DNA of 64,000 nt from NCBI RefSeq assembly GCF_000296445.1, contig NZ_JH815198.1:1365114-1429113 (forward strand), read 5' to 3'. Below the pieces are notes generated by a model. That model did not search any database. It saw only the letters and a program-made list of their open reading frames with translations, and was not told where the DNA came from. The DNA comes from Slackia piriformis YIT 12062 (GTDB lineage: Bacteria; Actinomycetota; Coriobacteriia; Coriobacteriales; Eggerthellaceae). The translations under genes were made by a program, and so were the position numbers. This document shows, one piece after another, positions 17,988 to 26,815 of the stretch. Within the stretch, counting starts at the first letter, position 1, and each line of letters begins with the position of its first letter.

Positions 17988-19253
17988 GTGAGAGACCATT
18001 CCAACCACATTCAAATTTCACGAGAAGAAACCGTGGCAGGGCTGCTTGAGGCCTGCCATTTCACCCCACGAATCGAAATGGTGCGCCTCGACCAGGCGTT
18101 CGGGCGAGTTTTGGCAAAAGACGTCACGGCGCGCTGCACCATGCCTAACGTCTTGACCTGCCGCATGGACTCCATCGCCGTGCGCTGGGCCGATTTCGAA
18201 AACGGCATTCCCGACACCTCCTCGTGGGTGCGCGGCCGAAACTGGCAGTTCGCCAACACCGGCACGGCCATGCCCGAAGGCTTCGATACCGCCATTGTTA
18301 TCGAGCACGTGAGCGTTTCTGCAGACGAGCAGCACGTCAAAGTGCACGCGGCCCCTTCGGCCCAGTTCGCCGGCACATCCGCCGTAGGCTCCAAGATGAA
18401 ACGCGGCGACATTCTGGCACAAGCCGGCGACACCATAACCCCCGATGTTGCCGCGCGCATCGCAAGCGGCAACATAGCCAGCGTTGCCGCGTACGCCAAA
18501 CCCCGCATAGCCTTCATCCCCACGGGAAACGAACTGGTGCCCGCTGGCTCGGCGGAAGTTCCCCTGGGTAAAAACGTCGAATCAAACAGCCTGGTCGTCC
18601 GTGGAAAAGTCGAAGCATGGGGTGGCGAGTTCATGCCGTTTGACATAGTCCCCGACAATCCTCAGCTCATTATAGAGGCGGTCAAAAGCGCCTGCGCATG
18701 CGCCGACATCGTGGTTTTAAACGCAGGGTCGTCGAAAGGCTCTGAAGACTGGTCGGTCGAGCAGCTCGAGGAAATAGGAACCATCATCTGCCACCAGACC
18801 AACCACGGCCCCGGACACCATAGCTCGGCCGCCGTGGTTGACGGCACGCCCGTCGTAGGAATTTCAGGGCCTCCGTTCGGCGCGTCGTTTACGCTTGGGT
18901 TCTATCTGCTTCCCCTTATGAACCTGTTCTTGGGACAAAGCCCCGAACCGCGCAAAATTCCCGTTCGCCTCACCAAGGCCTTCCCCGCCGCAGGCCCCAT
19001 GTCGGGCTACAGCGCAGGAAAAGTCTACGCCGGCGAGGAGCGTCCGCCCGAAGCGGTTGACGGCACGCAGTTCTTCAGCGTCCGCATGCTCGACGTGAAC
19101 CTCACCGACGAAGGCGCACTTGAAGCGACACCCGTTCCCGGACGCCCTGGATCTGCCGCCACGCTTTCCGCAAATGCGCTGTTCATGCTGGAATCGGGCC
19201 TGAATGCGCCGAAGCCTGAAGCGGGAGACATCATCTGGGCTGAGCTAAGGTAG
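17988..19253 (+). CDS. Divergent MoeA-like molybdopterin-binding protein
   Basis: The start is a GTG at 17988 with AAAGGA upstream. The 421 residues follow the MoeA domain order: an N-terminal region (RLDQAFGRVLAKDV), the central MoCF-binding domain (RIAFIPTGNELVP, VVLNAGSSKGSEDW) and the C-terminal beta domain. Several usually strict motifs are altered: the normal MDGYA segment reads RMDSIAV, GTGDEL reads PTGNEL, and SGGVSxGxxD reads NAGSSKGSED. MoeA inserts molybdate into adenylylated molybdopterin. The changes suggest a specialised version, for example for tungstate or a different cofactor. It lies 119 bp after the binding-protein gene and is probably co-transcribed. Confidence 0.85.
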   Translation: MRDHSNHIQISREETVAGLLEACHFTPRIEMVRLDQAFGRVLAKDVTARCTMPNVLTCRMDSIAVRWADFENGIPDTSSWVRGRNWQFANTGTAMPEGFDTAIVIEHVSVSADEQHVKVHAAPSAQFAGTSAVGSKMKRGDILAQAGDTITPDVAARIASGNIASVAAYAKPRIAFIPTGNELVPAGSAEVPLGKNVESNSLVVRGKVEAWGGEFMPFDIVPDNPQLIIEAVKSACACADIVVLNAGSSKGSEDWSVEQLEEIGTIICHQTNHGPGHHSSAAVVDGTPVVGISGPPFGASFTLGFYLLPLMNLFLGQSPEPRKIPVRLTKAFPAAGPMSGYSAGKVYAGEERPPEAVDGTQFFSVRMLDVNLTDEGALEATPVPGRPGSAATLSANALFMLESGLNAPKPEAGDIIWAELR

Positions 19254-19297
19254 GGCCGAAGCGGCAGCGCAGCCCCTTCGCAAGAATACAAAATCAA

Positions 19298-19336
19298 ACG
19301 CCTGCCGCCTTCATCGATGGCGACAGGCGTTGTTTT
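19298..19336 (+). terminator. Intrinsic terminator after the MoeA-like gene
   Basis: ACGCCTGCCGCC pairs with GGCGACAGGCGT with one mismatch across a 9-base loop, followed by TGTTTT. Confidence 0.75.
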
Positions 19337-19381
19337 CACACCCGAAACTCGGCGAAACCGAGGACTTGCAGCGATTGGTCA

Positions 19382-20206
19382 TCAACGAATGCGAGAACCG
19401 CCCGGTTCCTCTTTGGCGGACACATAGACGCCGCTTTCTGGAAAATACGTCAGACGCAGCGCGCCTTCGGCGTTTGCCACGTCGGAAAGTTTCGAGCTAT
19501 CCCTTTCCGCCACGGTGATGACAACGTCGCGTTCGTCGACGGTTCTGAAGGTCATGACGATCGAATCTTGGCTAAAGCCGCTATAGCGCCCGGTTGCGCG
19601 GTCCTCTTCGACGTCAACAAGCCAGCACAAGTCGGTTTGCGGACCGTGCAGCAGATCGATTACGGCATCTCGGGCCTGAAACGCGCCCGCAGCAAAGCCG
19701 AACATCGTAAGGAGCACGAACAGGGCCGCAACGCCGGCTTTGCCAAGCATGTCGAAGGAAACGGGATGCTTTTTACGGTAAATACGATACAGAACCACGA
19801 CGCCGATGCAGGCAGCCAGCACAACAAGCAGTTTAAGCAGCCGCGCAGGAGTCGGATCGCCCTCGCCGAACACCACAATCACGGCAAGCGCCACAAATCC
19901 CGAACCCACATAAGCAATGCAGGCAATGACGAATCGCGCTATTTCCCGTGCAAGCTTGACGGCGGTGGCCCCGAAGTCTGCACGAACACCGCCTTTGCGC
20001 TCCTGCGCGATACTGACCAGCAGAATCGCAAACCCGACGAACGAGAAAGCGAACAGCACGAACCCCGCAGCTATGAGCAGGTACCGAAAAAGGCCCACGT
20101 ATCCGATGGAGGGCGCCCACTCCCCTGCCAGCAAGATGCCGAACGCAGAAAACAGCACGACCACCGCAACAATGCCGATTACTTTCTTCGACGACATAGA
20201 AATCAC
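19382..20206 (-). CDS. Uncharacterised membrane protein with C-terminal soluble domain
   Basis: GGAGG lies ten bases before a GTG at 20206; ATG 20197 is an alternative. The 274-residue protein has about five hydrophobic segments in its first 170 residues (KVIGIVAVVVLFSAFGILLA; LLIAAGFVLFAFSFVGFAIL; and three more), with a basic loop YRIYRKKHP. A soluble C-terminal domain of about 95 residues begins near WLVDVEEDRATGRYSGF and is strand-rich. I do not recognise a family or motif. It stands alone between the MoeA-like gene and a Lys-rich small protein. Confidence 0.75.
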   Translation of the reverse strand: MISMSSKKVIGIVAVVVLFSAFGILLAGEWAPSIGYVGLFRYLLIAAGFVLFAFSFVGFAILLVSIAQERKGGVRADFGATAVKLAREIARFVIACIAYVGSGFVALAVIVVFGEGDPTPARLLKLLVVLAACIGVVVLYRIYRKKHPVSFDMLGKAGVAALFVLLTMFGFAAGAFQARDAVIDLLHGPQTDLCWLVDVEEDRATGRYSGFSQDSIVMTFRTVDERDVVITVAERDSSKLSDVANAEGALRLTYFPESGVYVSAKEEPGGSRIR

Positions 20207-20360
20207 TGCTACGCAACCTCCGCTCCTGCCCTGTAAACGCCACGATGCCCAGCGGCTCGCAGAATCGTATCACAGAAGGTGCGGCGCCATTGACGGCCTC
20301 AGCTAAAAGGGCGGACGCAAGAAACCCCGCACCCGCCCTCTGCGCCCATAAACCCTTACG

Positions 20361-20783
20361 CTATGCCACGGCCTCGCCCATCAATCGTTCCCTCTTCTTA
20401 CGGGCAACGGCGCGATCTTTGCCGCACTTCGGCTTGGAAAGCGGACAGCGTTTGCTGCAGCACGGGCATGTGCCCAAATCGAGCTTGAACGATGCGGCAC
20501 CTGCGGGCCTGCGCCCCTTCTTTGCCGCTTTGTTCTTCTTGGGCGTTTTGCTTCCCTTTGCATCGCTGCAAGACGAAAGGCTCTTCCCGAGTTTTTTCGC
20601 TGCTTTTCGAATAGTCTTCTCGCGCTTTTTCTCAGCCTTGCGCATGGCGGCATCGTCGCACTTCTTGCTAGATTTGCGCATGGCGGCATCGTCGCGCTTT
20701 GACGCCCGCATCTTCTCGAGCTTTTTCATCTGCTTTTTCGAAAGCTTCTTTTTCGATTCGTCGTTCTTTTTCTTGGCTGACAT
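20361..20783 (-). CDS. Small Lys-rich protein with C-terminal cysteine cluster
   Basis: A 140-residue protein with AGGAG upstream. The first 95 residues are mostly Lys, Arg and Ser, with an internal near-repeat (SKRDDAAMRK and SKKCDDAAMRK). The end has the cluster CPCCSKRCPLSKPKCGKD, spaced as a four-cysteine metal site with an extra Cys. The charged part is likely disordered or helical and could bind nucleic acid; the Cys knot could bind zinc or FeS. I do not recognise a named family. The gene is isolated, with ordinary G+C content for the region. Confidence 0.65.
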   Translation of the reverse strand: MSAKKKNDESKKKLSKKQMKKLEKMRASKRDDAAMRKSSKKCDDAAMRKAEKKREKTIRKAAKKLGKSLSSCSDAKGSKTPKKNKAAKKGRRPAGAASFKLDLGTCPCCSKRCPLSKPKCGKDRAVARKKRERLMGEAVA

Positions 20784-20906
20784 GACGGCTCCTATCTTTT
20801 GTTAGCCGCCATAATACTCGATAATTGTTACTAAGTTAGAATCAATTAACTTTTTGAACAGAATTCCAGGTGGGCAGCCTGCAGGATTCCGAGTGCGCAG
20901 CATTCA

Positions 20907-20938
20907 AAAGGGGTCGAGAGCATGCTCCCGACCCCTTT
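20907..20938 (-). terminator. Terminator of the activase gene
   Basis: AAAGGGGTCG and CGACCCCTTT pair around an inner GAGC/GCTC stem. On the minus strand it ends in CCCTTTTG, 41 bases after the activase stop. Confidence 0.75.
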
Positions 20939-20978
20939 CACGCTCTTGAACGGCGCAGGCAAATCGCGATTGATTTTG

Positions 20979-23900
20979 CTACCTCTCGGTGCGGCTCTTC
21001 TCGATTTCCAGGGCGCCAACCTCTTCAGTGGCACCGCATCCGCAGCCGCAGCCCGCAGCGGCCTCTGCCGCAAGCTTCTCAGCATCGCGCGCTACATCGC
21101 GCATTCTGCGCGCCTCGGCCTCCTTGCCTTCCAGGTTCGCTTTCGCCACCGAAATCATCAGCTTGATGCGGTTGAGCTGATTGACTTCGGAAGCGCCCGG
21201 ATCGTAGTCAACCGCCACGATGTTGCTTTCGGGATACCTGCGACGCAGCTCTTTGATCACGGCCTTGCCCACCACATGGTTCGGCAGGCACGCAAACGGC
21301 TGCGTGCACACCACGTTCGGAGCGCCCGTGCGAATGAGCTCCACCATCTCAGCCGTAAGCAGCCAGCCCTCGCCCATGGAATTGCACAGGCTCAAAATCT
21401 CACTCGCGTATCCGGCCAGCTCGTAAATATCGGCAGGGGCCTCGAAACGATGCGATGCACGCAGCGCGTCGTTGATCGGCTTGCGGAACTTGTCAAGCGC
21501 CCACAGGGCAATACGGCTTCCCACCGCGCCCTTGGCGGAACGACCCAGGGGATCTTTCTGGAAGATGGCGCCGGCAATGCCGAACAGAAAGAACTCGGTC
21601 AGACCCGGAACCACGGCTTCGCAGCCTTCGTGCTCAATCACGTCGACAATCTGGTTGTTGGCCGTAGGGTGGAACTTCACCAGAATCTCGCCCACCACGC
21701 CAACGCGGGGCTTGGTTCCCTCACCCACCAGCGGCAGCGTATCGAAGTCCTCCACAATCTTGCGAACGGTGCGCTTCCACTCCGCGCGCTTCAACCCGCG
21801 CGCAAGCTGTCCCTTGCATTCGGCCATCCAGTGATCGAAAAGCGCCTGAGCCGCTCCAGGCTCCGCTTCGTACGGACGTGTGCGATACAGACACATCATC
21901 AGCAGGTCGCCGTACAGCACGCCGTAAATTGCCTGCAAAAGCATCTTCGGCGTGATTTCGAACCCGGGATTGCTTTCCTCGAGCTTCCTGAACGAAAGCG
22001 AAATGACCGGGATATGACCCAGACCCGCCGCCGCCAACGCCTTGCGAATAAGCGCGATGTAGTTGGTAGCGCGGCAGCCGCCGCCGGTCTGTGTGATGAT
22101 GACGGCCAGCTTATCGGTGTCGTAACGTCCACTCATCACGGCTTCCATAATCTGGCCCGTCACCAAAATGGACGGATAGCAGATGTCGTTGTTCACATAT
22201 TTCAAGCCGGCATCCACCGCACCGTGGTCGACGCTGGGCAACAGCTCGAAGTTATACCCGTTCTTGCGGAAAATCTCCACCAGCAGATCGAAATGGATCG
22301 GCGCCATCTGCGGGCACAAAATGGTGTAGCCCGCCTCTTTCATTTCTTTGGTGAACTGCACCTTCTCAAACTCGGTAGAAGACGCCTCGCGCTGCTTGAT
22401 TAAAGCATCCGCTTGGGCAATCACGCGCGCCGCCTCAGCCTCGGTCAGACCCGTCTTGTTATCCATACGCATCTTGGCATGGCGCGAGTGCTCCCTCATC
22501 TCGTCCTCGGGAACAGCCGCCTCGGTGCTGTATTCCTTGTTCATGGCAACCGTAGGACATGCCATGGGCGCACGATTCGCCTCGGCACGTTCATCGGCTT
22601 TGTCTTTCAGCGCGGCAAGCAGGGAACGTACGCGAATGCGCGCAGCGCCCAGATTAGAAACCTCGTCAATCTTGAGCACGGTGTATACCTTGCCCGAAGC
22701 CTCCAAAATCTCTTGCACCTGATCGGTAGTCAACGCATCCAGGCCGCACCCGAAGCTGTTGAGCTGGATGAGGTCGAGGTCGTCACGTTGAGTGGCAACT
22801 TTTGCCGCAGCGTATAAGCGCGTATGATACATCCACTGGTCCACCACGCGAATCGGACGCTCGAGCGTGCCGAGATGGGCGATGGAATCCTCCGTGAGCA
22901 CCGCCAGGCCGAAGCTTGTCAAAAGCTCGGGGATGGCGTGGTTGATTTCCGGGTCGTTATGATACGGACGCCCCGCAAGCACGATGCCGTGCGTACCGGT
23001 CTCTTCCATCCAGCGCAGCGTTTCCTCGCCTTTCGCGCGAATGTCGTCCTTGAACGCCTCGTCTTCGGCCCATGCGGCATCCACCGCCTCGGCCACTTCG
23101 GCACGCGTGGGCGCAGCGCCGTGGCGGCACGTTGCATCCGCGAAGTTCTCGTACAACTCCACGAACAGGCGCTCTTTGAGCTTGTCTTTCTGGTCGTAAG
23201 GCAGCCAGGGGTTCAAAAACGCCGCATTGGACGTACGCAGCTCGTCAATGTTGAGACGCAGCGCCTCCGAATAGCTGGCGACGATCGGGCAGTTGTAATG
23301 GTTGCCAGCCCCGGCGTCTTCAAGACGCTCCCATTTGGCGCACGGCATCCAGATGAAGTCTACGTCTTTGGTCAGAAGGTTCATCACATGCCCATGCGAA
23401 AGCTTCGCGGGATAGCATACGCTCTCAGACGGCATGCTCTCGATGCCCGCCTCGTAGGTTTTCTTCGAGGATGAATCGGACAACACCACGCGATACCCGA
23501 GCTTCGTGAAGAAGGTGAACCAGAACGGATAGTTCTCGTACATGTTGAGCGCGCGAGGAATGCCCACCGTGCCACGCGCAGCAGCTTCGGCAGAAAGCGG
23601 CTCGTAGTCGAACAGGCGATGGCTTTTGTAGTCGAACAAATTCGGCAGCTCGTTTTCGCCGTTCAAAACGCCTGCGCCCTTTTCGCAGCGGTTGCCCGTT
23701 ATGAAGCGGCGGTGTTTGCCGGTCTTCTCGTCCAGGCCGAAGTCGTTCACCGTAAGCAAACAATGATTCGAGCACGCCTTGCAACGCACGGTTTTATGCG
23801 TGGGAGCGAGCGATTCGATCTGGTCGAGAGGCAGCAAGGTTGAAACAGGAGCGACGAACGCCTCGCCCGCCCCTTCGGCCTGCTGTGCTTCATACGCCGC

Positions 23901-25781
23901 CTCGGCGTCGCGAAGCGTCGCTGCATAGCGGTCGCGTGCAAGCAGCGCAGCGCCGTATGCGCCCATGTTGCCGGCGATGTCCGGACGAACGGCATTCACG
24001 CCCGACAGCTGCTCGAACGCACGCAACACGGCGTCGTTGAGAAACGTTCCGCCCTGCACGATAACCTTCTCGCCCACTTCGTGCGGGTCGCGAATCTTGA
24101 TAACCTTGAACAGCGCGTTCTTGATGACCGAGATGGCCAAGCCGGCGGCGATATCGCCTACCGTGGCGCCTTCTTTCTGAGCCTGCTTCACGCGGCTGTT
24201 CATGAACACCGTGCAACGGCTGCCAAGGTCAACCGGATGCTCGGCGGCGTTGGCCGTCTTGGCGAATTCGGTCACATCCAGGTTCAAGCCAGTCGCAAAG
24301 CTCTCGATGAAGCTGCCGCAGCCAGAGCTGCATGCCTCGTTGAGCATGATATGGTCAATGATGCCGTCGCGCACGCGCAAGCATTTCATGTCCTGACCGC
24401 CGATATCCAAGATGAACTCGACGCCGGGAAGCATTTGCTGGGCGCCTCGCAGATGGGCCACAGTCTCGATCTCGCCCGAATCCACCCGGAGCGCTTCGAT
24501 CAGCAGGCCTTCGCCGTAGCCGGTCACGGTTGCATGACCTATGGTCACGAAGGGCTCTCCCGTATTCGCGTCCACGGGAAGCGCGCCGTACATATCGGCG
24601 ATGGCACGCTTGGCGGTTCCCAAAACATCGCCTTTGTTATTGGCGTACGAGCTCCACAGAAGCTCGCCGTCTTCGCCAATCAGGGCGGCCTTGAACGTGG
24701 TAGAGCCCGCGTCTATGCCAAGATAAGCTGTACCGGCGTAGGCCATCAAGTCGCCGCGAGCAACCTTTTCCTTGTCGTGGCGTTCCTTGAACTCAACGAA
24801 CTCCTGCTCGTTTGCGAACAAAGGGTCCAGGCGTACCACTTCGCTACCTTGGATATCGCCTAGGCTGCGCAGGCGCTCGAGCACATCAGAGAGCAGCTCG
24901 GGCTTGCCTTTCGCACCGCAGATTGCCGCACCGCTTGCCACGAACAAATGTGCGTTTTCGGGACGGATGGCGTGTTCGTCATCAAGATTAAGCGTTTCAC
25001 AGAAGCGCTTATCCAGTTCGGAAAGGTATTGCAAAGGGCCGCCCAGCAATGCGACGTTACCGCGAATGGGGCGTCCGCACGCCAGGCCCGAAATGGTCTG
25101 CGTGACCACGGCCTGAAAAATGGAAGCGGCAATGTCCTCCTTGCGCGCGCCTTCGTTGAGCAGCGGTTGCACATCGGTTTTCGCGAACACGCCGCAGCGA
25201 CTTGCGATGGGATAGATGGTGGTATGGCTTTTTGCGAGTTCGTTCAAACCGCCCGCATCGGTGTCGAGCAGAGCCGCCATCTGGTCAATGAACGCACCCG
25301 TGCCACCGGCGCAGGTACCGTTCATGCGCTGCTCTATACCGTTGTCGAAATAGATGATTTTTGCATCTTCGCCACCAAGCTCGATCACCACGTCGGTCTG
25401 CGGAATGAAGGTTTCCACGGCGGTTTTGGACGCAATGACTTCCTGGACGAATTCGATGCCGAGCCACTGGGCCAGAAGCAAACCGCCTGAACCCGTGATG
25501 GCGATGGTCATAGGCGTATCGGGATACTGCTCGGCAGCCTCCCCCACCACCTCGATGATGGTCGCGCGAATGTCTGCATGATGACGCTTGTAGCACGAAT
25601 GCTGGATGGTGTTCTCGTCATCGAGAACCGCCACCTTAACCGTGGTCGATCCCACGTCAATGCCGATATGAAGCGGCGCATGATGCGCGGAAACGCCGCC
25701 CGTTTGGTCGGAAGCCTCTTCGGATGCAAGACGACGGGAAACAGCTTCCTGATTGTTTGCGTTCATGGTCTTATCAGCCAT
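20979..25781 (-). CDS. Giant acyl-CoA dehydratase activase (tandem BadF/HgdC ATPase domains plus DUF2229/HgdB-like part)
   Basis: I take ATG 25781, since AAGGAG lies eight bases upstream. The 1,600-residue protein has two ASKHA-fold activase domains: [17 protein letters not shown] near residue 37 and [18 protein letters not shown] near 350, each with a later Gly-rich and Cys-containing motif ([29 protein letters not shown]) supplying FeS and ATP contacts. A Cys cluster [10 protein letters not shown] follows, then a DUF2229 region ([20 protein letters not shown] in part) and a dehydratase-subunit-like C-terminus ending CGCGCG. Activases use ATP to inject one electron into 2-hydroxyacyl-CoA dehydratases. 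No dehydratase alpha/beta pair is adjacent, so the partner, or a self-contained activity, is open. Confidence 0.88.
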   Translation of the reverse strand: MADKTMNANNQEAVSRRLASEEASDQTGGVSAHHAPLHIGIDVGSTTVKVAVLDDENTIQHSCYKRHHADIRATIIEVVGEAAEQYPDTPMTIAITGSGGLLLAQWLGIEFVQEVIASKTAVETFIPQTDVVIELGGEDAKIIYFDNGIEQRMNGTCAGGTGAFIDQMAALLDTDAGGLNELAKSHTTIYPIASRCGVFAKTDVQPLLNEGARKEDIAASIFQAVVTQTISGLACGRPIRGNVALLGGPLQYLSELDKRFCETLNLDDEHAIRPENAHLFVASGAAICGAKGKPELLSDVLERLRSLGDIQGSEVVRLDPLFANEQEFVEFKERHDKEKVARGDLMAYAGTAYLGIDAGSTTFKAALIGEDGELLWSSYANNKGDVLGTAKRAIADMYGALPVDANTGEPFVTIGHATVTGYGEGLLIEALRVDSGEIETVAHLRGAQQMLPGVEFILDIGGQDMKCLRVRDGIIDHIMLNEACSSGCGSFIESFATGLNLDVTEFAKTANAAEHPVDLGSRCTVFMNSRVKQAQKEGATVGDIAAGLAISVIKNALFKVIKIRDPHEVGEKVIVQGGTFLNDAVLRAFEQLSGVNAVRPDIAGNMGAYGAALLARDRYAATLRDAEAAYEAQQAEGAGEAFVAPVSTLLPLDQIESLAPTHKTVRCKACSNHCLLTVNDFGLDEKTGKHRRFITGNRCEKGAGVLNGENELPNLFDYKSHRLFDYEPLSAEAAARGTVGIPRALNMYENYPFWFTFFTKLGYRVVLSDSSSKKTYEAGIESMPSESVCYPAKLSHGHVMNLLTKDVDFIWMPCAKWERLEDAGAGNHYNCPIVASYSEALRLNIDELRTSNAAFLNPWLPYDQKDKLKERLFVELYENFADATCRHGAAPTRAEVAEAVDAAWAEDEAFKDDIRAKGEETLRWMEETGTHGIVLAGRPYHNDPEINHAIPELLTSFGLAVLTEDSIAHLGTLERPIRVVDQWMYHTRLYAAAKVATQRDDLDLIQLNSFGCGLDALTTDQVQEILEASGKVYTVLKIDEVSNLGAARIRVRSLLAALKDKADERAEANRAPMACPTVAMNKEYSTEAAVPEDEMREHSRHAKMRMDNKTGLTEAEAARVIAQADALIKQREASSTEFEKVQFTKEMKEAGYTILCPQMAPIHFDLLVEIFRKNGYNFELLPSVDHGAVDAGLKYVNNDICYPSILVTGQIMEAVMSGRYDTDKLAVIITQTGGGCRATNYIALIRKALAAAGLGHIPVISLSFRKLEESNPGFEITPKMLLQAIYGVLYGDLLMMCLYRTRPYEAEPGAAQALFDHWMAECKGQLARGLKRAEWKRTVRKIVEDFDTLPLVGEGTKPRVGVVGEILVKFHPTANNQIVDVIEHEGCEAVVPGLTEFFLFGIAGAIFQKDPLGRSAKGAVGSRIALWALDKFRKPINDALRASHRFEAPADIYELAGYASEILSLCNSMGEGWLLTAEMVELIRTGAPNVVCTQPFACLPNHVVGKAVIKELRRRYPESNIVAVDYDPGASEVNQLNRIKLMISVAKANLEGKEAEARRMRDVARDAEKLAAEAAAGCGCGCGATEEVGALEIEKSRTER

Positions 25782-25821
25782 GAGATTCTCCTTAGCAATC
25801 ACGTGTCTTCGTCTCAGAGCC

Positions 25822-26505
25822 CTACATGGTGATGGGCTCGCCTGGTTTTATGAAAAGGAGCTTCATGGCAATAAGCGCCATTTCCTCCGAGCTTTCTTTC
25901 ATGCCTGTTTCAACCCAATGGCCTATGAATCCAAGATAGGCCCCGGCGTAATAGGCAATGTAGTAGTTCACGAACGGCGTGGGATTTTCCCGATACTGCT
26001 CGTGCAAGAGCGACATGATGAACTGACTGCACACAGCCTCGCGCAAACGCGGCCCGAAGCGTACGTCGCCGCCCGGCCCAAGCACCGCGTGCAAAAAATC
26101 TCCTTCTTCACGAAGGTAGTCGAACAGCTCCACCAGAACGGGGAAAGGTTTCTTCGTAACGAGGTACCCCATGAGATCTTTGATGGAAAGGGCGCTCATT
26201 TTTTCCTGAAACACAGCAAGGCCCCGAAGGACCTCGTTTTCGAACGTCTGGAGCAGACAGTCTTTATCTTCGAAATGATTATAGAACGTGCCTCGATTGA
26301 GGCCGGCGCGCTGGCACAGGTCGTTTACCGTAAACCCGTCGAAACCGCGCTCCTCCATAAGGGAGATAAGGGCTTCTCGCAATGCCGCCTTCGTACGAAC
26401 AATACGAGGGTCGCACGTGCGCGACGACGCAAGCGGCCGTGCGGCACCCGCCATTCTGAAAACCTCCCCCGCAGGAGACGTGAGCCCCTTTGCGGCCATG
26501 GCCAT
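25822..26505 (-). CDS. TetR/AcrR-family transcriptional regulator
   Basis: ATG 26505 lies five bases after AAAGGAGG. The 227-residue protein has a TetR helix-turn-helix: [20 protein letters not shown] then [20 protein letters not shown]. The C-terminal ligand domain is typical in size. It ends 40 bp upstream of the activase gene and is transcribed in the same direction, so it probably controls the activase together with itself. A dyad with core ACAGTCTGT lies at its transcription start. The inducer is unknown; an acyl-CoA or aromatic substrate would fit. Confidence 0.92.
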   Translation of the reverse strand: MAMAAKGLTSPAGEVFRMAGAARPLASSRTCDPRIVRTKAALREALISLMEERGFDGFTVNDLCQRAGLNRGTFYNHFEDKDCLLQTFENEVLRGLAVFQEKMSALSIKDLMGYLVTKKPFPVLVELFDYLREEGDFLHAVLGPGGDVRFGPRLREAVCSQFIMSLLHEQYRENPTPFVNYYIAYYAGAYLGFIGHWVETGMKESSEEMALIAMKLLFIKPGEPITM

Positions 26506-26542
26506 GCATGCCTCCTTTCGGCACATGAACGACCGCCTACTT

Positions 26543-26559
26543 TTAGACAGTCTGTTCAA
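26543..26559. promoter_or_regulatory. Likely TetR operator
   Basis: The 17-base imperfect palindrome TTAGACAGTCTGTTCAA has a perfect ACAG-T-CTGT core and lies about 7-23 bases downstream of the -10 box of the regulator gene, where a repressor would block transcription. Confidence 0.5.
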
Positions 26560-26565
26560 TTGCGG

Positions 26566-26594
26566 ATTGTACCCTTGCATACGCCCCTAATCAA
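26566..26594 (-). promoter_or_regulatory. Promoter for the TetR-activase operon
   Basis: On the minus strand TTGATT (26594-26589) and TACAAT (26571-26566) are 17 bases apart, directly upstream of the dyad at 26543-26559. Confidence 0.65.
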
Positions 26595-26730
26595 CATAGT
26601 GTCGAAAAATGAAGGCAAAAACGAAACGAAGATAGAAGGCCGCAGCGGGCTTGTTTGTGCGCTTTCGCATTCACGCACGGCCGTATGAAAGAGCGCACCC
26701 GGCGAGCACCTGGCGAAATCGGTGCACAAA

Positions 26731-26763
26731 GAAAAGACCGCAGCCAAGGGCTGCGGTCTTTTC
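26731..26763 (-). terminator. Terminator of the surface-protein gene
   Basis: A perfect 15-bp stem (GAAAAGACCGCAGCC with its complement) and 3-base loop lies 53 bases after the surface-protein stop. The stem ends in TTTTC on either strand, so it may also act on plus-strand transcripts. Confidence 0.8.
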
Positions 26764-26815
26764 AAAAGACGAACGCTGCCGCGCTATGCGGCAGGTTTGT
26801 CAACGACCAGCATGT

